Assembly: GCA_016748015.1 (NCBI GenBank)
Contig: JAAOMT010000495.1
Location: forward strand, 264,094-328,093
Reading direction: 5' to 3'
Source of the DNA: Geosiphon pyriformis
Taxonomy: Eukaryota > Glomeromycota > Glomeromycetes > Archaeosporales > Geosiphonaceae
Length of the DNA: 64,000 nucleotides
Shown piece after piece: positions 10,455 through 22,002 of this stretch; positions within the stretch are counted from its first letter, which is position 1; each line of letters begins with the position of its first letter. The position numbers and the translations under genes are program-made. The notes below the pieces were generated by a model. It saw only the letters and a list, made by a program, of their open reading frames with translations, was not told where the DNA came from and made no database searches.

Positions 10455-13400
10455 TAATCAGTTTGGTTTGGAAAATTGCTACATGCAATGCTTGGAACAT
10501 AAACAATCCTGTAAAGCAGAAAGATATTGTTTATTGACACAAAAATATGGGCAATTTGATTTCAATTATTACTGAAACTAAGTTAAAGGGTAAAGTCTGT
10601 CCATGGATTGCTGATAAGTTTGATGGTGTTTGTATCTTTATTTCTGGTGCAAACTCAGGTTACTTGGGTTCTGATGTAGTCATTATCATGGACATTTTTC
10701 TGGTTTGTCGTGTGTAAAATTTCTGAAGTGCTTGGTCAGCTCTTTTCTGTCAAGTTACTCTTCAAAAATAAGCTTTCTGTTTCGATTTTAAGACTTTATA
10801 CTGGAGTGTTCTCAGCAGTTTATTTCTTTCAAGCAAGTAATATTAACTCCATGATTGCAAAAGCTGTGAATGAATTGTCCTTTGTCATCTTAGGTGGCAA
10901 TTTTAATGAAGATGGTTTTTCTAAGAGTGCTAGTTTCAGGAAGTGCTTTAATTTGGATTTGGTCAATTCTATGGGTGGGAGCTCATTTGCAAGAACGCCA
11001 ACATGAACCAATTCTTAGGGTGTTGCTAAGACTATTAATTATGTGTTCTTTTCTTCCAATTTGGTTAATGTAATAGTATATAGTAATATCTTGGATATCA
11101 GCAAGCATTTTGACACTGATCATCATGTTGTCTTTGTGTCCATGGGTCTGGGTGGATTGTTAGATACTTAGTTAAACTCTCTTTACAAGCAAGCTAATAG
11201 AGATTATTGGAAATTTGATTTCAAAAATGCTGATGAAAATAAGTGGAATGATTTTAGGAGTGCCATATTAGCCAATACTGTGATGTTTTCAAGTAAGTTT
11301 GCTGTCTTTGTAGAGTTCTCAGATCTGGATGTTATGTAAAACATAATTCACAAGATAATGACTCTCTTGGCAAATAAAATATTCAAAAGAAAATGGTTTA
11401 AGAGTTATGATAAAGTTTTCATTAAGGAATTTTCTAGGTTTTATAAACTGGAGTTGTTGGTGTTCAAGCTGATTAAGGCTTTTTATTTGATTTCTTGTGG
11501 AGATTTTGCAGCATTGTTGAATATGTGGAGTGGACTTGACACTGCTGGTGTATTAGCGGTAAAGTTTTTATTTCTTTTAAGTTTTAATTTTAACACAATT
11601 TGTTTGGCTTTGGCTATGGCAAAAAAATTTTACTGCTCTTCTAAGATGCTGGAGTCCAAGCATACAAGAGAGTTTTGCATCAAGACAGCTATTGATAAAA
11701 AATGGAAAATTTTGAATTAGACAAGAGTCACACTATTAGGAGTGTGTTGAAGCATTTTTTTATAAGGTGGTACTGAATTATCTGGTTGCAGATAATGAAT
11801 TGGTACTGGAGTCCAATCTAGTTAAATTTAAGATAGATATAATCATAGAAGGTTGAATTAGGAAGTATAAGGTGGTGTCTGATATCTCTGACAATTAGTC
11901 TTGCCAATATCAGTCTTTGGATTATGTTTTTGATGATGCTTTTGCTAATGTAATGTGTCCAATTGTGTTCAATAAAATGTTTGTTGTAGTTTCAAATCTG
12001 CTAAATGAGAAAGCAGCTGGTCTTTCTGGTATTTTAAATAAGTTGTGGAAGCATTGTAACAAGTCAATATTGGATATGCTGATGGTGCTTTTAAACTTTT
12101 GTTTGATTTGCAAATCAGTGTCTAGGCCTTGAAAAGAAGCTTGGGTCTCAATAATTCCCAAACTTTATGAATAGAAGAATGTTCTTACAAATACCTGTTC
12201 TATTGCTCTAATTGAAACAGCTCACAAGGTCTTTTCTAAGATTTTTTTAACAAAATTTCTTTGGCTTGTAGTACTTTTGATGTTCTCCATGGAGACAACT
12301 TTTCTGTTTTGAGAGGTACATTGACACAATTTCCTATTTTTGCTATTGATTCTGTTATTGAAGATGCTTTAGAAAAAAATTGAGAGCTATGACTGGTTTT
12401 GTAGGACATGCATAAAGCCTATGACTTTGTTGGATGAAAATATCTTAAGAGAAGTTTGACTAAGATCAAGATGTATAACAAATTTATTAGATTTTTTGAA
12501 GATTTTTACAATGATCACATTAACAAAGTGATGATGAATTTTGGTCTGACTGGCAAATATTATGTTCATAATGGGTTGGATCAAGAGAAGGTTTTCTCAC
12601 TTCTTCTTTGGTGCATATTCTATGATTTGCTCTTATGTGAGGTTAAGAGACAAGAGAGCATGTGTGGTTATAAATTAAATTCTCATTTTATTTCCAAAAC
12701 TGGCAAAGCAGAATCTTAAGCCAGGTTATTCTTGTTTTTTGCTGCTGGTGTTTTTATTGATGATACAATTTGGATTGGTAGTAGCCAAGCTGCTACACAA
12801 CATATTCTCAATATTGCAAGTGAATTTTTTTGGTTTAATAACATTTCTATTAATAATAACAAAACTGTGGCCATCTCTATCAACTGTTAGGTTAAGGACT
12901 CTTATCTAACTATTAGTGGCTTGCCTATTTCTGTTGCCAAAAAAGAAGAGTTGTACTACAATCTAAGTATCTTTTTGTCTTCTGAAGGTTTGTCAAAACC
13001 TAGTCTGGCTAAGATGTATTCAGATGTTCAATTTTTTGTCAATTTTGTTTTAAGGAAGACAATTTCAGATAAACAGTTTATGTATTTGGTGTCTGCAGTT
13101 CTTTATCTAATCATCAGTTACAAAACTTAGTTCAGTTTTATTTCTGTTAGTGTATATAATAAATAAGATGCTCTCATTTGTAAAAGCTTAAAGTCTAAGT
13201 CTGATTTGCTGCTTGATTTCTTTAATAATGCAATTTATCATCCTTTTCTGTATAATTTAAAAATATTTAAACAAATTTAGGCTGAAAACAAATCAGCCTC
13301 AGTTGTTTTCTTTGCAAATTCAGTTGGTATTTTGGGCAAGTTATTTTTTCACAGATTATATAATCTTCAAGTCCTCAGTTGGCATTCATTTCACCCTTTA

Positions 13401-15136
13401 CAGTTCCTGGCTTATGTCAAAATCAATCTTTCAAATAACTTTCTGGCAGATATGGTGTGCATATTTTCTGGATATGATTTGTTTTTGGACAATTCTCTGG
13501 CCAGTGCTTTTTATTTTTAGGGTGAAACTTTTATGTCTCTTGTTCTTGGTAAGTTGATTTATCTTAAATGTGTCTCTTCATTTTGACATTATGGAATTGC
13601 TTTTGTGGACCAGCTGTGTGACTAGAGTAATGCTGTTTTTAATTAGAAAATCTTCAAGTAGTAGAAGTGATTGGATCCCCATGGCTCTGTTTCTATCTGG
13701 TTCGAACTTTCTGTTTGGTTTTTTGGTAGTATTGCTCTTCTCTCTGTCAATTCTCCACTTTTGGGTAGTCATAATTCTTTGAATATTTTTCAGTCTTGTA
13801 AGTTTGATATTGTTAGAGACAATTTGTTGCATGTTAATACTGGCTGCTTTTCTGTCTATACAGATGGATCTTTAAGTGGTTTGGGAACTTTCAATATAAA
13901 AGCTGGTGTGGCTGTTTTTTTCAAAGACATTAATTTGGGTTTGGGTGTATAGATTTCTGGTTTGTTGTTTTTCACTATGGTGAAACTACAGGCCATTGCT
14001 TTAGCTCTTAAATGTGTTCTCTTTTTTTGTTCTGTGAACCTGTTTATGAACAGCCAGGCTGTTTTAAATGTGTGCAAGTCGAATTTAAAGTTGGTTCATC
14101 TGGATTTTAGAAATTAATGTTGAATTAAATATAGTCATATTGTAAATGTTATTCATTGTAAGAATTTGGATGTCAGTTGGCATAAGATTAGAGGTCATTC
14201 TGGCATTTCAGACAATAAGTATGCTGATATGTTTGCCAAAGCAGCTGCCATCTCCAATTGACATCTACCCTATTTGGTTAGTAAATGTTATCTTAGAGCC
14301 AATGGTATTGCTGTTTCTGGTAATTCTAGACATTTTGTTTAAAAGATTTTTTGGTCTGTTTATCATGTATGCTGGAAAACTAGTTCTGGTTTCCAGATGG
14401 TAGTGGACAGTATACATGTGAATATTAATTGGTTTAGATTGTTTTTAGTGTGGCATCCTGATTTTTACTTGGTGGCTGGTTTCACTAATAAATAAATTGC
14501 TGGTTTCCAAACATATTTTATGAAAGCTTTTCATCATTGGCTTTTTGTTGCTGTACATAAATGACTATACAATAAACATTACTCCAGTGTGATTTGCTTG
14601 TTCTGTGGTGATATTAAGGTCTCAGACCATACCTTTTTTTGTCCGTTTAATGCTGCTGGTTGTGCTCAGTTGTTGAACATCCATGCTTTTATTTGGAATG
14701 TACACTCTGATTTATCTCATTCTTTTTCTTGTGTTTTGTGGTTATTGTTCTTTTGTGTTTCTAATATTGCAGTTAGCATGGCTTTGTTTAAGGTTTTTGT
14801 TTTTAATAATTGGTATTGTGAGTCTGTTTTGGTTTTCAAAGATTCTAAAATTGCAGGCCAACATATTGTGAATTTAGTGCATGAATTTTGTCTTACATTT
14901 TGAAAAGATATCTAGTCAGTTTGTGCCAAGCACCAAGTTTTTATGAAAAAAAATGGTCTGATTTTGCAAAATGGTTCTATTTTTGTCCCAGTTTTTGGTT
15001 TTCTTTCAACATTTTCAGCCAGTGTGGTTAAGTTACTGGGTATTGCTAAGACAGTTGATATGAGTTTTGGGTTTTATAAATCTTGTTTGTTTTTTTCAGA
15101 TATAGGGATATAGTCTTTGTTCATATAAGTGTTTAG
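10454..15136 (+). pseudogene. LINE A ORF2: endonuclease, reverse transcriptase, RNase H, zinc finger
   Basis: The ancestral start overlaps the ORF1 stop as TAATA (TAATG in LINE D). Readable blocks are the APE-type endonuclease (ETKLKGK near 10570; LGGNFNEDG near 10890), the RT palm with an intact catalytic pair F-I-D-D-T-I-W at 12753-12770, RNase H (SVYTDGS near 13855), and a C-terminal finger C-L-F-C-X7-H-X3-C near 14600. Stops are frequent and many replace Trp (12130, 12172). Several frames are used, so the gene is dead although the RT Asp-Asp remains. Confidence 0.8.
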
Positions 15137-15239
15137 TGTTGTTTTAATTAACCTGAATGGCTGGTTATGTGTAGAAAATGCATAATTCACACCTAGTTTA
15201 GATTATTTGTATGATGTATTATACTAGGCAGTATTTGGA

Positions 15240-15250
15240 TTTCACTCATT
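15240..15250 (+). repeat. Target-site duplication of LINE B, left copy
   Basis: TTTCACTCATT at 15240-15250 is repeated exactly at 21784-21794, just outside the two ends of LINE B. The duplicated sequence is part of LINE A's 3' tail. Confidence 0.8.
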
Positions 15251-15383
15251 TTTTTTTTTTTATTCATTTAACGAGTGAGGTCTAAATACCATTTAGAACT
15301 ATACATCAAAGAAATGATCTAAACTAAGTATGAATTATGTATTTTCTACATATAACCAGCCATTCGAGCCAGTCAGGACAACA

Positions 15384-18300
15384 CTATGCACTTATATTAA
15401 CAGAAACCAGATCACCAATACCTAAAAAAAATACACAAGACTTGCGAAAGCCAAAATGGATCCCAAAAGCTTTAGTAATACCAAGCAATTTAATCACACC
15501 AGCTGAAAACCCTGAAACCAAACCAGAAACCAAAATGGAGATTGAGCCATCTGCTGGGATTAGGCCATTCTTTTTCATAAATGCGTGATGTTTAGCATGG
15601 ACCAACCAAATGTTATTCCTAAAAGCAAGACAAATAGATTGCACAAAATCAGCAATTTTAACACCAGCAACTTTGGGATTATGGAAGATAGAAATAGCCT
15701 CCTGAAGCTATCCATTGAAAACAAAACCTTTGTAAAAAGCTGAGAAAACTGAAAAGTCCAAAGCACAGATTGACAGCAGTTGTAATATATCCGAAGAAGG
15801 AAAAGAAAGACCAGAAAGCACTCTCCAAGAAGACATGCAAGATTCCAAGACCTGACAATGAGCTGAATCATCAATCACATAAGAAAACACATGATCAGAC
15901 ACCTCTACCTCATTACAATACAGACACAGAACACTAAGGTAATATTTATTATAAAGATGCTTTCAAACAGCCACAGAAAACTGATAGTGTAAAGCCTTTA
16001 TGAGATAAGTTCGAATATCAACAGTCAGCCTGCTGGTGAAACCAGTGGCCATATGCAAATCAGAGTGCCAAACTCTGAAAGAACAAAGCCAATCAACATC
16101 TGAATGCAAATCACCATCTAGAAATCCAGAACCAGAACCAATCTTCCAATGCACATGACAAACAGCATGAAAAACATCATGAACAAAGTGCCTAGAATTA
16201 CCAAAAACAACACCACCATCTGCCAACAAAAAATGTTCACTAACACAAGAAAAAAGATACCAACCAGAGAGAGACACAGCATTAGTGATATTATCGGCAC
16301 AATTATTCCCCAAAATACCAGAGTGGCTCTTAACTTTGTGCTATTTAACTCTTAAATTTTTACTGCAAATAACATTCCTAATATGCTGACATTTGACTCA
16401 ACACTGATTGCAAAAATCAGGACACACTAGGTCAAACTCTGACCTGAAAGCATCCAAAGCTGCCTAACTATCCAAAAACAGATGAACAGAATGAGCTACA
16501 GACACACATTCTAGAGCCAATGGTATAGTCTGCAGTTCTATCAAAGTGGATAACACTAATTCCTGAACACTGACATCCAAACCCAAATTAATGTCTTCAA
16601 AAAAGGCAGCAGCTCTGGCCCTACAACCAATCATGCCCAAATTCTTCAATAAACCATCTGTGTACACAGACAAGCTATTAATGCCAATCTGAGAAAGATG
16701 ATTACAGACAGACATAAAATCATTAGAACCACAAATGTCCAGAGGGCCAACATCAGCCAATGCTAAAGGAGAAGAATAAGGAGTTACAAGAAATACAACA
16801 GAAAGTTTGAACCATTCAGAAACCAGACCACGAGGGTCCAGCCTTTTCCACTGCTTAAATGTGTGCCAGCTAAAGACACAACCATAACAATCACAAAGCT
16901 GGTTCACAAAGACAATGCCATAATGCTGGAGAGAGAGTAAAAACTTGCAAAACAAAGACTCACCAAGAACAACAGACATAGATACTCCACCATGAAACTG
17001 GAAAGAACTGGCCAAAGAGCCACTCAAAGATAACTTGCAGTCAAAAAGAATGTAAACCATACCAGCTAAGAAATTATTAGAAACATCGACACAAATACAA
17101 GCAGGGGAAACCAATGGATAGACAGACTACCAATACAGAACCTGTAAGTTATGAGACCTGTGACTGAACAAGCACCCCAAAATCCTGCCAGAGTTTGCAA
17201 AACTAATAAGTGAAGCAACCTTACCCTCAGATTAACATTGTGAAAAAAACTTCAAACCATAAAAAGAGGGGTAGTGAATTGTATTATTAGAAAAGTCCAG
17301 TGAAAGACCAGATTTTAGTTTCAAGCTTTTGCAAATCAAAGCATCCCATTTGTTATACACACCAACAAAAACAAAGCTAAACTGTGTTTTATAACTAACA
17401 ATAGGATGAAAAACTGTCAAAACCAAATACAAGAACTGTTTATCTAAGACAGTTTTCTTCAAAACCAAATTAGTAAAAAAACAAACATCTGAATACGCTT
17501 TTACCAAACTAGGTTTAGAAAGGCCCTTAGTTGAAAGAAAAATACCCAAGTATTGATGAGACTCCTCTTTTTTGGCAATTGAAATAGGCAGACTACTAAT
17601 AAAAAGAGAAGAATTGCTGATCCTGCTGTTAATAAGAATTGCCACTGTTTTATCATTGTTAATTAAGATATTATTGATCTGAAAAAATTCACTGACAACA
17701 TTGAGAATATATTGAGTAGTGTTTTGACTGCTACCAACCCAAATCATATCATTAACAAAGACGCCAGCAGCAAAAAAGGAAGAATGCCCAGCCCAAGATT
17801 CAGCATGACCATTCTTGAAAATAAAATAAGAATTCAGTCTATATTTACATATACTCTCCTGATGCTTGACTTCACACAACAAAAGATCATAAAATATTTA
17901 CCACAAAAGGGGAAAAAAAACTTTTTCTTGATCCAGACTATCATGTACACGATAACCATCTGTCAAACCAAAATCTGTTATAACCCAGTTGGTACAATTA
18001 TTGTGAATGTTGCCAAAAAAACAAATGAATTTGCTATACATCTTAATCCTAATCAAACTATTTTTGAGATGTTTCTAGCCAACCAAATCATATGCTTTTC
18101 GCATGTTCTGCAAAACCAGCCAGAGCTCTCAGTCCTTTTCCAAAGTGTTTTTAATGACTGAACCAATTACAAAAATAGAAAACTAAGTTGTCATATCTCT
18201 TAAAACCAAGAAATTATTTTCATGAAGGACATCAAAAGCACTACATGCCAAGAAAATCCTGTTAGAAAAAATCTTAGAAAGAATCTTATGAGCCATTTCA

Positions 18301-20063
18301 ATCAAAACAATAGAATAAGTATTGGTCAAAACACTCTCTCACTCATATGGTTTGGAAATTATTAAGATCCAGGCCTCTTTTCAAGGGCCAGGCACTGATT
18401 CATTAGACAGACAAAGGTTCAAAATCACCAAAAGCATATTCAAAACAGACTTATTGCAATGTTTCCAAAATTCATTTGAGATACTAGACAAGCCAGCAGC
18501 TTTACTATCAAGCAAGTCAAAAATCACCCCAAAGAATTCATTAAAACCAATCGGGCACATTACACCAGAAAAGGCTTCATCAAAAACATATTCCAAAAGT
18601 TGATATTGATGGCACCAATCAATTAATATATCATCAGCCACATGATGCTTTCTGGTCCATCTTTTTATGATTACATCCACCTTAGACTTAACCAACTCAA
18701 GTTCCAAAATCAGATCATCATTAATCACTAGATGGTTTAGCACCATTTTATGAAACGGATGCTCCAGTACACTCCTGATTGTATGACCCTTGTTGACCTC
18801 AAAGCTTTCTATTTTTTTATTAATGGCAGACCTGATGTTTGCTTCCTTGGCTCTCAAAGATTTAGTGAGTTTGAAAGCACGATAAAACTTTCTAGCACCA
18901 AAAAGAGCAGAACAAATATGATTAGAACCAGCACCAGAATCCACCAGATTTTAAACAACAGAAAACCTGACATTGTCTACAGAACTCTAGCATTTCATAA
19001 GATAAACAAAGTTTCTAGCATCTTCTCCATATAAAGACTTAACAATCCTAGAAACCAAAAGCTCCAATTTATAAAATTTTGAAGAATCTTTGGTGAAAAC
19101 TTCATCAAACCCTTTGAACCACTTTTTTTTGAAAATTTTGTTAGCTGAAAAAGTCATAACTTTGTGTACAACACACCACATAGCATCTAAATTTAAAAAT
19201 CTCACAAACGCAGCGAATTTACCCGAAAACAATGTAGCATTGACCAGTGTAGAACTTTTAAAATTATTCCATTTAATCTTATTAGCACTCTTGAAATTGA
19301 ACTTCCATCAATCTTTATTGGCCTGTTTGCAAGGAGAGTTTAATCTAGTATCTAAAAGGCCACCCAAACCCAAAGACACAAAAACAGCTTTGTAATCCGA
19401 ATCAAAATGTTCATTGACAATGAAGACATTGCACTGCATTATTGCATTTACCAGATTCGAGAAAATAAACACATAATCAATTGTTTTTGCAACACTCCAA
19501 GAATTGCTCCAAGTCGGTGTCTTAGCAAAAGAACTTTCACTCAAAGAATTAATCAAACCAAAATCATAGCACTTTCTAAAACTAGCACACTTATGAAAAC
19601 CATTTTCATTGAAATCACCACCAAAAATGACAAAAAAAGATTCATTCATGGCTTTTGCAATCAAGGAATTGATCTCATCAGCCTAGAAAAATTGAGTAGC
19701 CAAAGAGGCACCAGCATACAGCCCCAGAATTGAAACCAAAAGTTTATTCTTGAAAAGTAACCTAATGCAGAAAAGACAACCTGGAATCTCAGAAATCTTA
19801 TATACATGCTTAGCCAAGGATCTGTTCATAACAATTGCGACACCAGCACCCACATAGCCAGAGTCCAAACCAGAAGAAAACACATAAACATCATCAAATT
19901 TGTCAACCAACCAAGGGTAAGCCTTATTTCTTAACTTTGTTTCTATGAAAATCAAAACCAAATTGTCCATATCTTTATGCCATCAAACAATATTATCCTG
20001 TTTGGCAGGATTGTTTATGCCTCTAACATTACACATAGCCACTTTCCACATTAAACTACTTAT
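15384..20063 (-). pseudogene. LINE B ORF2: endonuclease, reverse transcriptase, RNase H, zinc finger
   Basis: 1,560 codons in a single unbroken frame, interrupted only by about 18 nonsense codons; I found no frameshift. The ancestral ATG is ATA at 20063, and the next in-frame ATG is at 20051. Endonuclease blocks FIETKLRN and FGGDFNENG are near 19940 and 19610. RT motif C reads F-V-N-D near 17750, with the first catalytic Asp mutated to Asn (GAT to AAT). RNase H shows SVYTDG near 16670, IELQ near 16530 and FLDS near 16480. The C-terminal finger is C-L-Y-C-X7-H-X3-Y, its last Cys changed to Tyr. Inactive. Confidence 0.88.
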
Positions 20064-21654
20064 TGAAATGGAAAAAGAGCTGAAGAACTCGCACCAGAAC
20101 ACAAATGATCCAACTTTTCCAAAACTGAACTGATTGAGACCTCAAAAACTACTATTTTCAATTTCAATTCACCCACCTTGGAGATCAAAACCTTGAAAAA
20201 ACTCAAGCTAAAATCATGGACCACATCATCAACAGCTGGGAGAGGAGGAGCAGAAGCCAATAACATATCATTCACCACTTGGGCCCAAGATTTGCCACCA
20301 AAAGCAGCGGAGTAAGATATTAGAACACCTTTCTTTTCATACAACTTTGCCAACTGAAGACAACATCCATCAGATGCAACCCTTTTAAATGTTCTTGGAG
20401 GCTCAGATGGGGATGCAACAAATGTATCACATTCCAGAGCAGAATAATCAAACTCTCTGCATTTCTCACACTGAACCAGATTCATTCTTGCTCAAGAGAG
20501 TTTAATTCTGCCAAAAATTGGCTCTGTGTGAAAGACGAGTTCCAGATTATTGTCAAATTCAAAACCAACTACAGCACAATGAATCCTATTATTAGTTTCC
20601 AGAGATCTGTTTATGACGCAAGTTTTCCCACCAGTCTTTTCCAAAAGAGTTCCAAGATCATGTGCCACTGTTTCCATCAGCAAAGTAAACAAAAGCACCC
20701 TAAACTGATTCCTTGATGCCCAAGTCTTATGATCTTCCACTGTTTTGGTTATGTGCACAGAATTTTTACCAATTAAGAATGATTACTTAAAGGCTAACAA
20801 ATCAGTTTGGCTTAATTCAGCAAATTCTATCACAGCTTTTTGCCACATCCCAATTAGTTGAATTTTGATTGACTTAATTTCTCCAAATTCGGATACTGCA
20901 GCAATGATCATATCTTTAGGTGTGTTCATGGGAATTTTTTTAATTACCACAGCCTAATTTGACCTCATTTTTTGTCTCTTAAGATTGTTGTTTATGTTAA
21001 TCCCCTTTTTTCTGGCCAATGATATGGCCATTTCCATGCTTTTTTCTGAAGTAAATATTGATTAGATGATTTTTTTAAATTTTGAGGGAGTAGTGGCCCC
21101 CCAAAACCATTGACTAATGAAAAAATTTTTCTGATGTATTAAGTCTTTGCTGTCACAGATTTCCCTTCAACAGCACTAAGATTAATGTTAAGAGCAAAAA
21201 ACTTTCTAACAAAAACTTCAATCTGAGATTTGACAATTTTTAGATTAACTCATTTTTTTTCAAGAGAAATTTTAAGAGAGGGAGGGAGGTGCATATCATC
21301 TTCATCCATTCTATAATCAATTAAGCCAAAAGAGGAGCCACAAACCAGATTGGAAATTGCTTTTTTAGCTTTAAGGGTGTTCGTTATCAAACCAAAAAAA
21401 AAACCATCACCAGCATCAAGAGAAATATTATCATCTTGACTATCACCAGATACACTGTCCATATCCGAATACACACCATGACTAGGATCAGGTTTGGCCA
21501 AAAAAATATTTTTTTCATCTTTAAAGTGTTTGACATTACCAACAAAAACTTTTTTTTTTTAAGAAAAAAAACTCCCAACAGGACTATAAAGAACCCCTAT
21601 GGGCGCCTTCTTTTTAGGCATAGTACTATCTGAAGCAGCAGTCAAGTTTATCAT
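20060..21654 (-). pseudogene. LINE B ORF1, Gag-like RNA-binding protein
   Basis: ATG at 21654 begins MINLTAASDSTMPKKKAPIG, related to ORF1 of LINE C. Nonsense codons occur near 21558 and 21247. The frame changes once at a G run (six G at 21097-21102 on the minus strand, against seven in LINE C at 43534-43540). The knuckle is C-E-K-C-R-E-F-D-Y-S-A-L-E-C near 20450, again with Tyr for His. The C-terminus ends in LFPFQ followed by TAA at 20060. Confidence 0.8.
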
Positions 21655-21783
21655 GAAAAAATTATTTAATTGAGAAATGTTTGTAAGAAATAGTAAGAAA
21701 AAAATAAAAAACTTCTTTTTTAAAAAAATGCTTTTTGGGGTTTTTTGGAAGTAAAAAAGAAAGAAGTTTTTATATTTAATTAT

Positions 21784-21815
21784 TTTCACTCATTAAACAT
21801 AAAAAAAAAATTTTT
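21784..21815 (+). repeat. Right target duplication plus displaced end of LINE A tail
   Basis: TTTCACTCATT (21784-21794) repeats the left flank of LINE B. It is followed by AAACATAAAAAAAAAA, which matches the expected end of a LINE tail (compare the A-rich ends near 59118-59145 and 34715-34740). This is therefore the terminal piece of LINE A, separated from its body by LINE B. Confidence 0.8.
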
Positions 21816-22002
21816 ATTATAATTTATAAAAATATAAAAAATACAAATTTGATTATTATTAATAGATTATTAATAAATTATTAATAAATTTTAATATGTT
21901 TAAAATTATTAGTAATATTTTGGTATTTTTTGTAAATCTGAATTTAAAAATTAATATTAAATAAATAATTTGGTTTTATTATAATAATATCTCTTTAATT
22001 TT

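Larger units (their letters stand above)
8380..15250 (+). mobile_element. LINE A: non-LTR retrotransposon with RNase H
   Basis: About 6.9 kb. ORF1 (8492-10454) is followed by ORF2 (10454-15136) with endonuclease, reverse transcriptase, RNase H and C-terminal zinc finger, then a 3' tail with hairpin 15165-15172 / 15178-15185 (TTATGTGT / ATGCATAA). The tail is cut at 15250 by LINE B and continues at 21784. The 5' end is not sharply defined. Stops and a few frameshifts inactivate both ORFs. The ORF1 N-terminus differs from that of B, C and D, so A belongs to a sister family. The 265 bp before it are AT-rich with no gene. Confidence 0.85.
15251..21783 (-). mobile_element. LINE B: non-LTR retrotransposon nested in the tail of LINE A
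   Basis: A full-length 6.53-kb element read on the minus strand. The 5' end near 21783 has the AACTTCTTTC leader also found upstream of LINEs C and D. ORF1 is 21654-20060, ORF2 is 20063-15384, and the 3' tail runs 15383-15263 with the stem TATGTA/TACATA. The tail ends in A12 (T12 on plus). An 11-bp duplication flanks it. Its tail meets the tail of A head-on, forming an inverted repeat of about 110 nt per arm. Confidence 0.9.

Noticed and set aside
10251-18383. Alternative genetic code (TGA as Trp) suggested by in-frame TGA at Trp positions
   Set aside because: TAG and TAA occur at the same positions in sister copies, and the urease, Hsp110, epimerase and CAP genes use TGG for Trp without in-frame TGA.
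17712-18603. Plus-strand ORFs of 93-149 codons within LINE B
   Set aside because: They are antisense shadows of the ORF2 frame, which carries the RT motifs on the minus strand.
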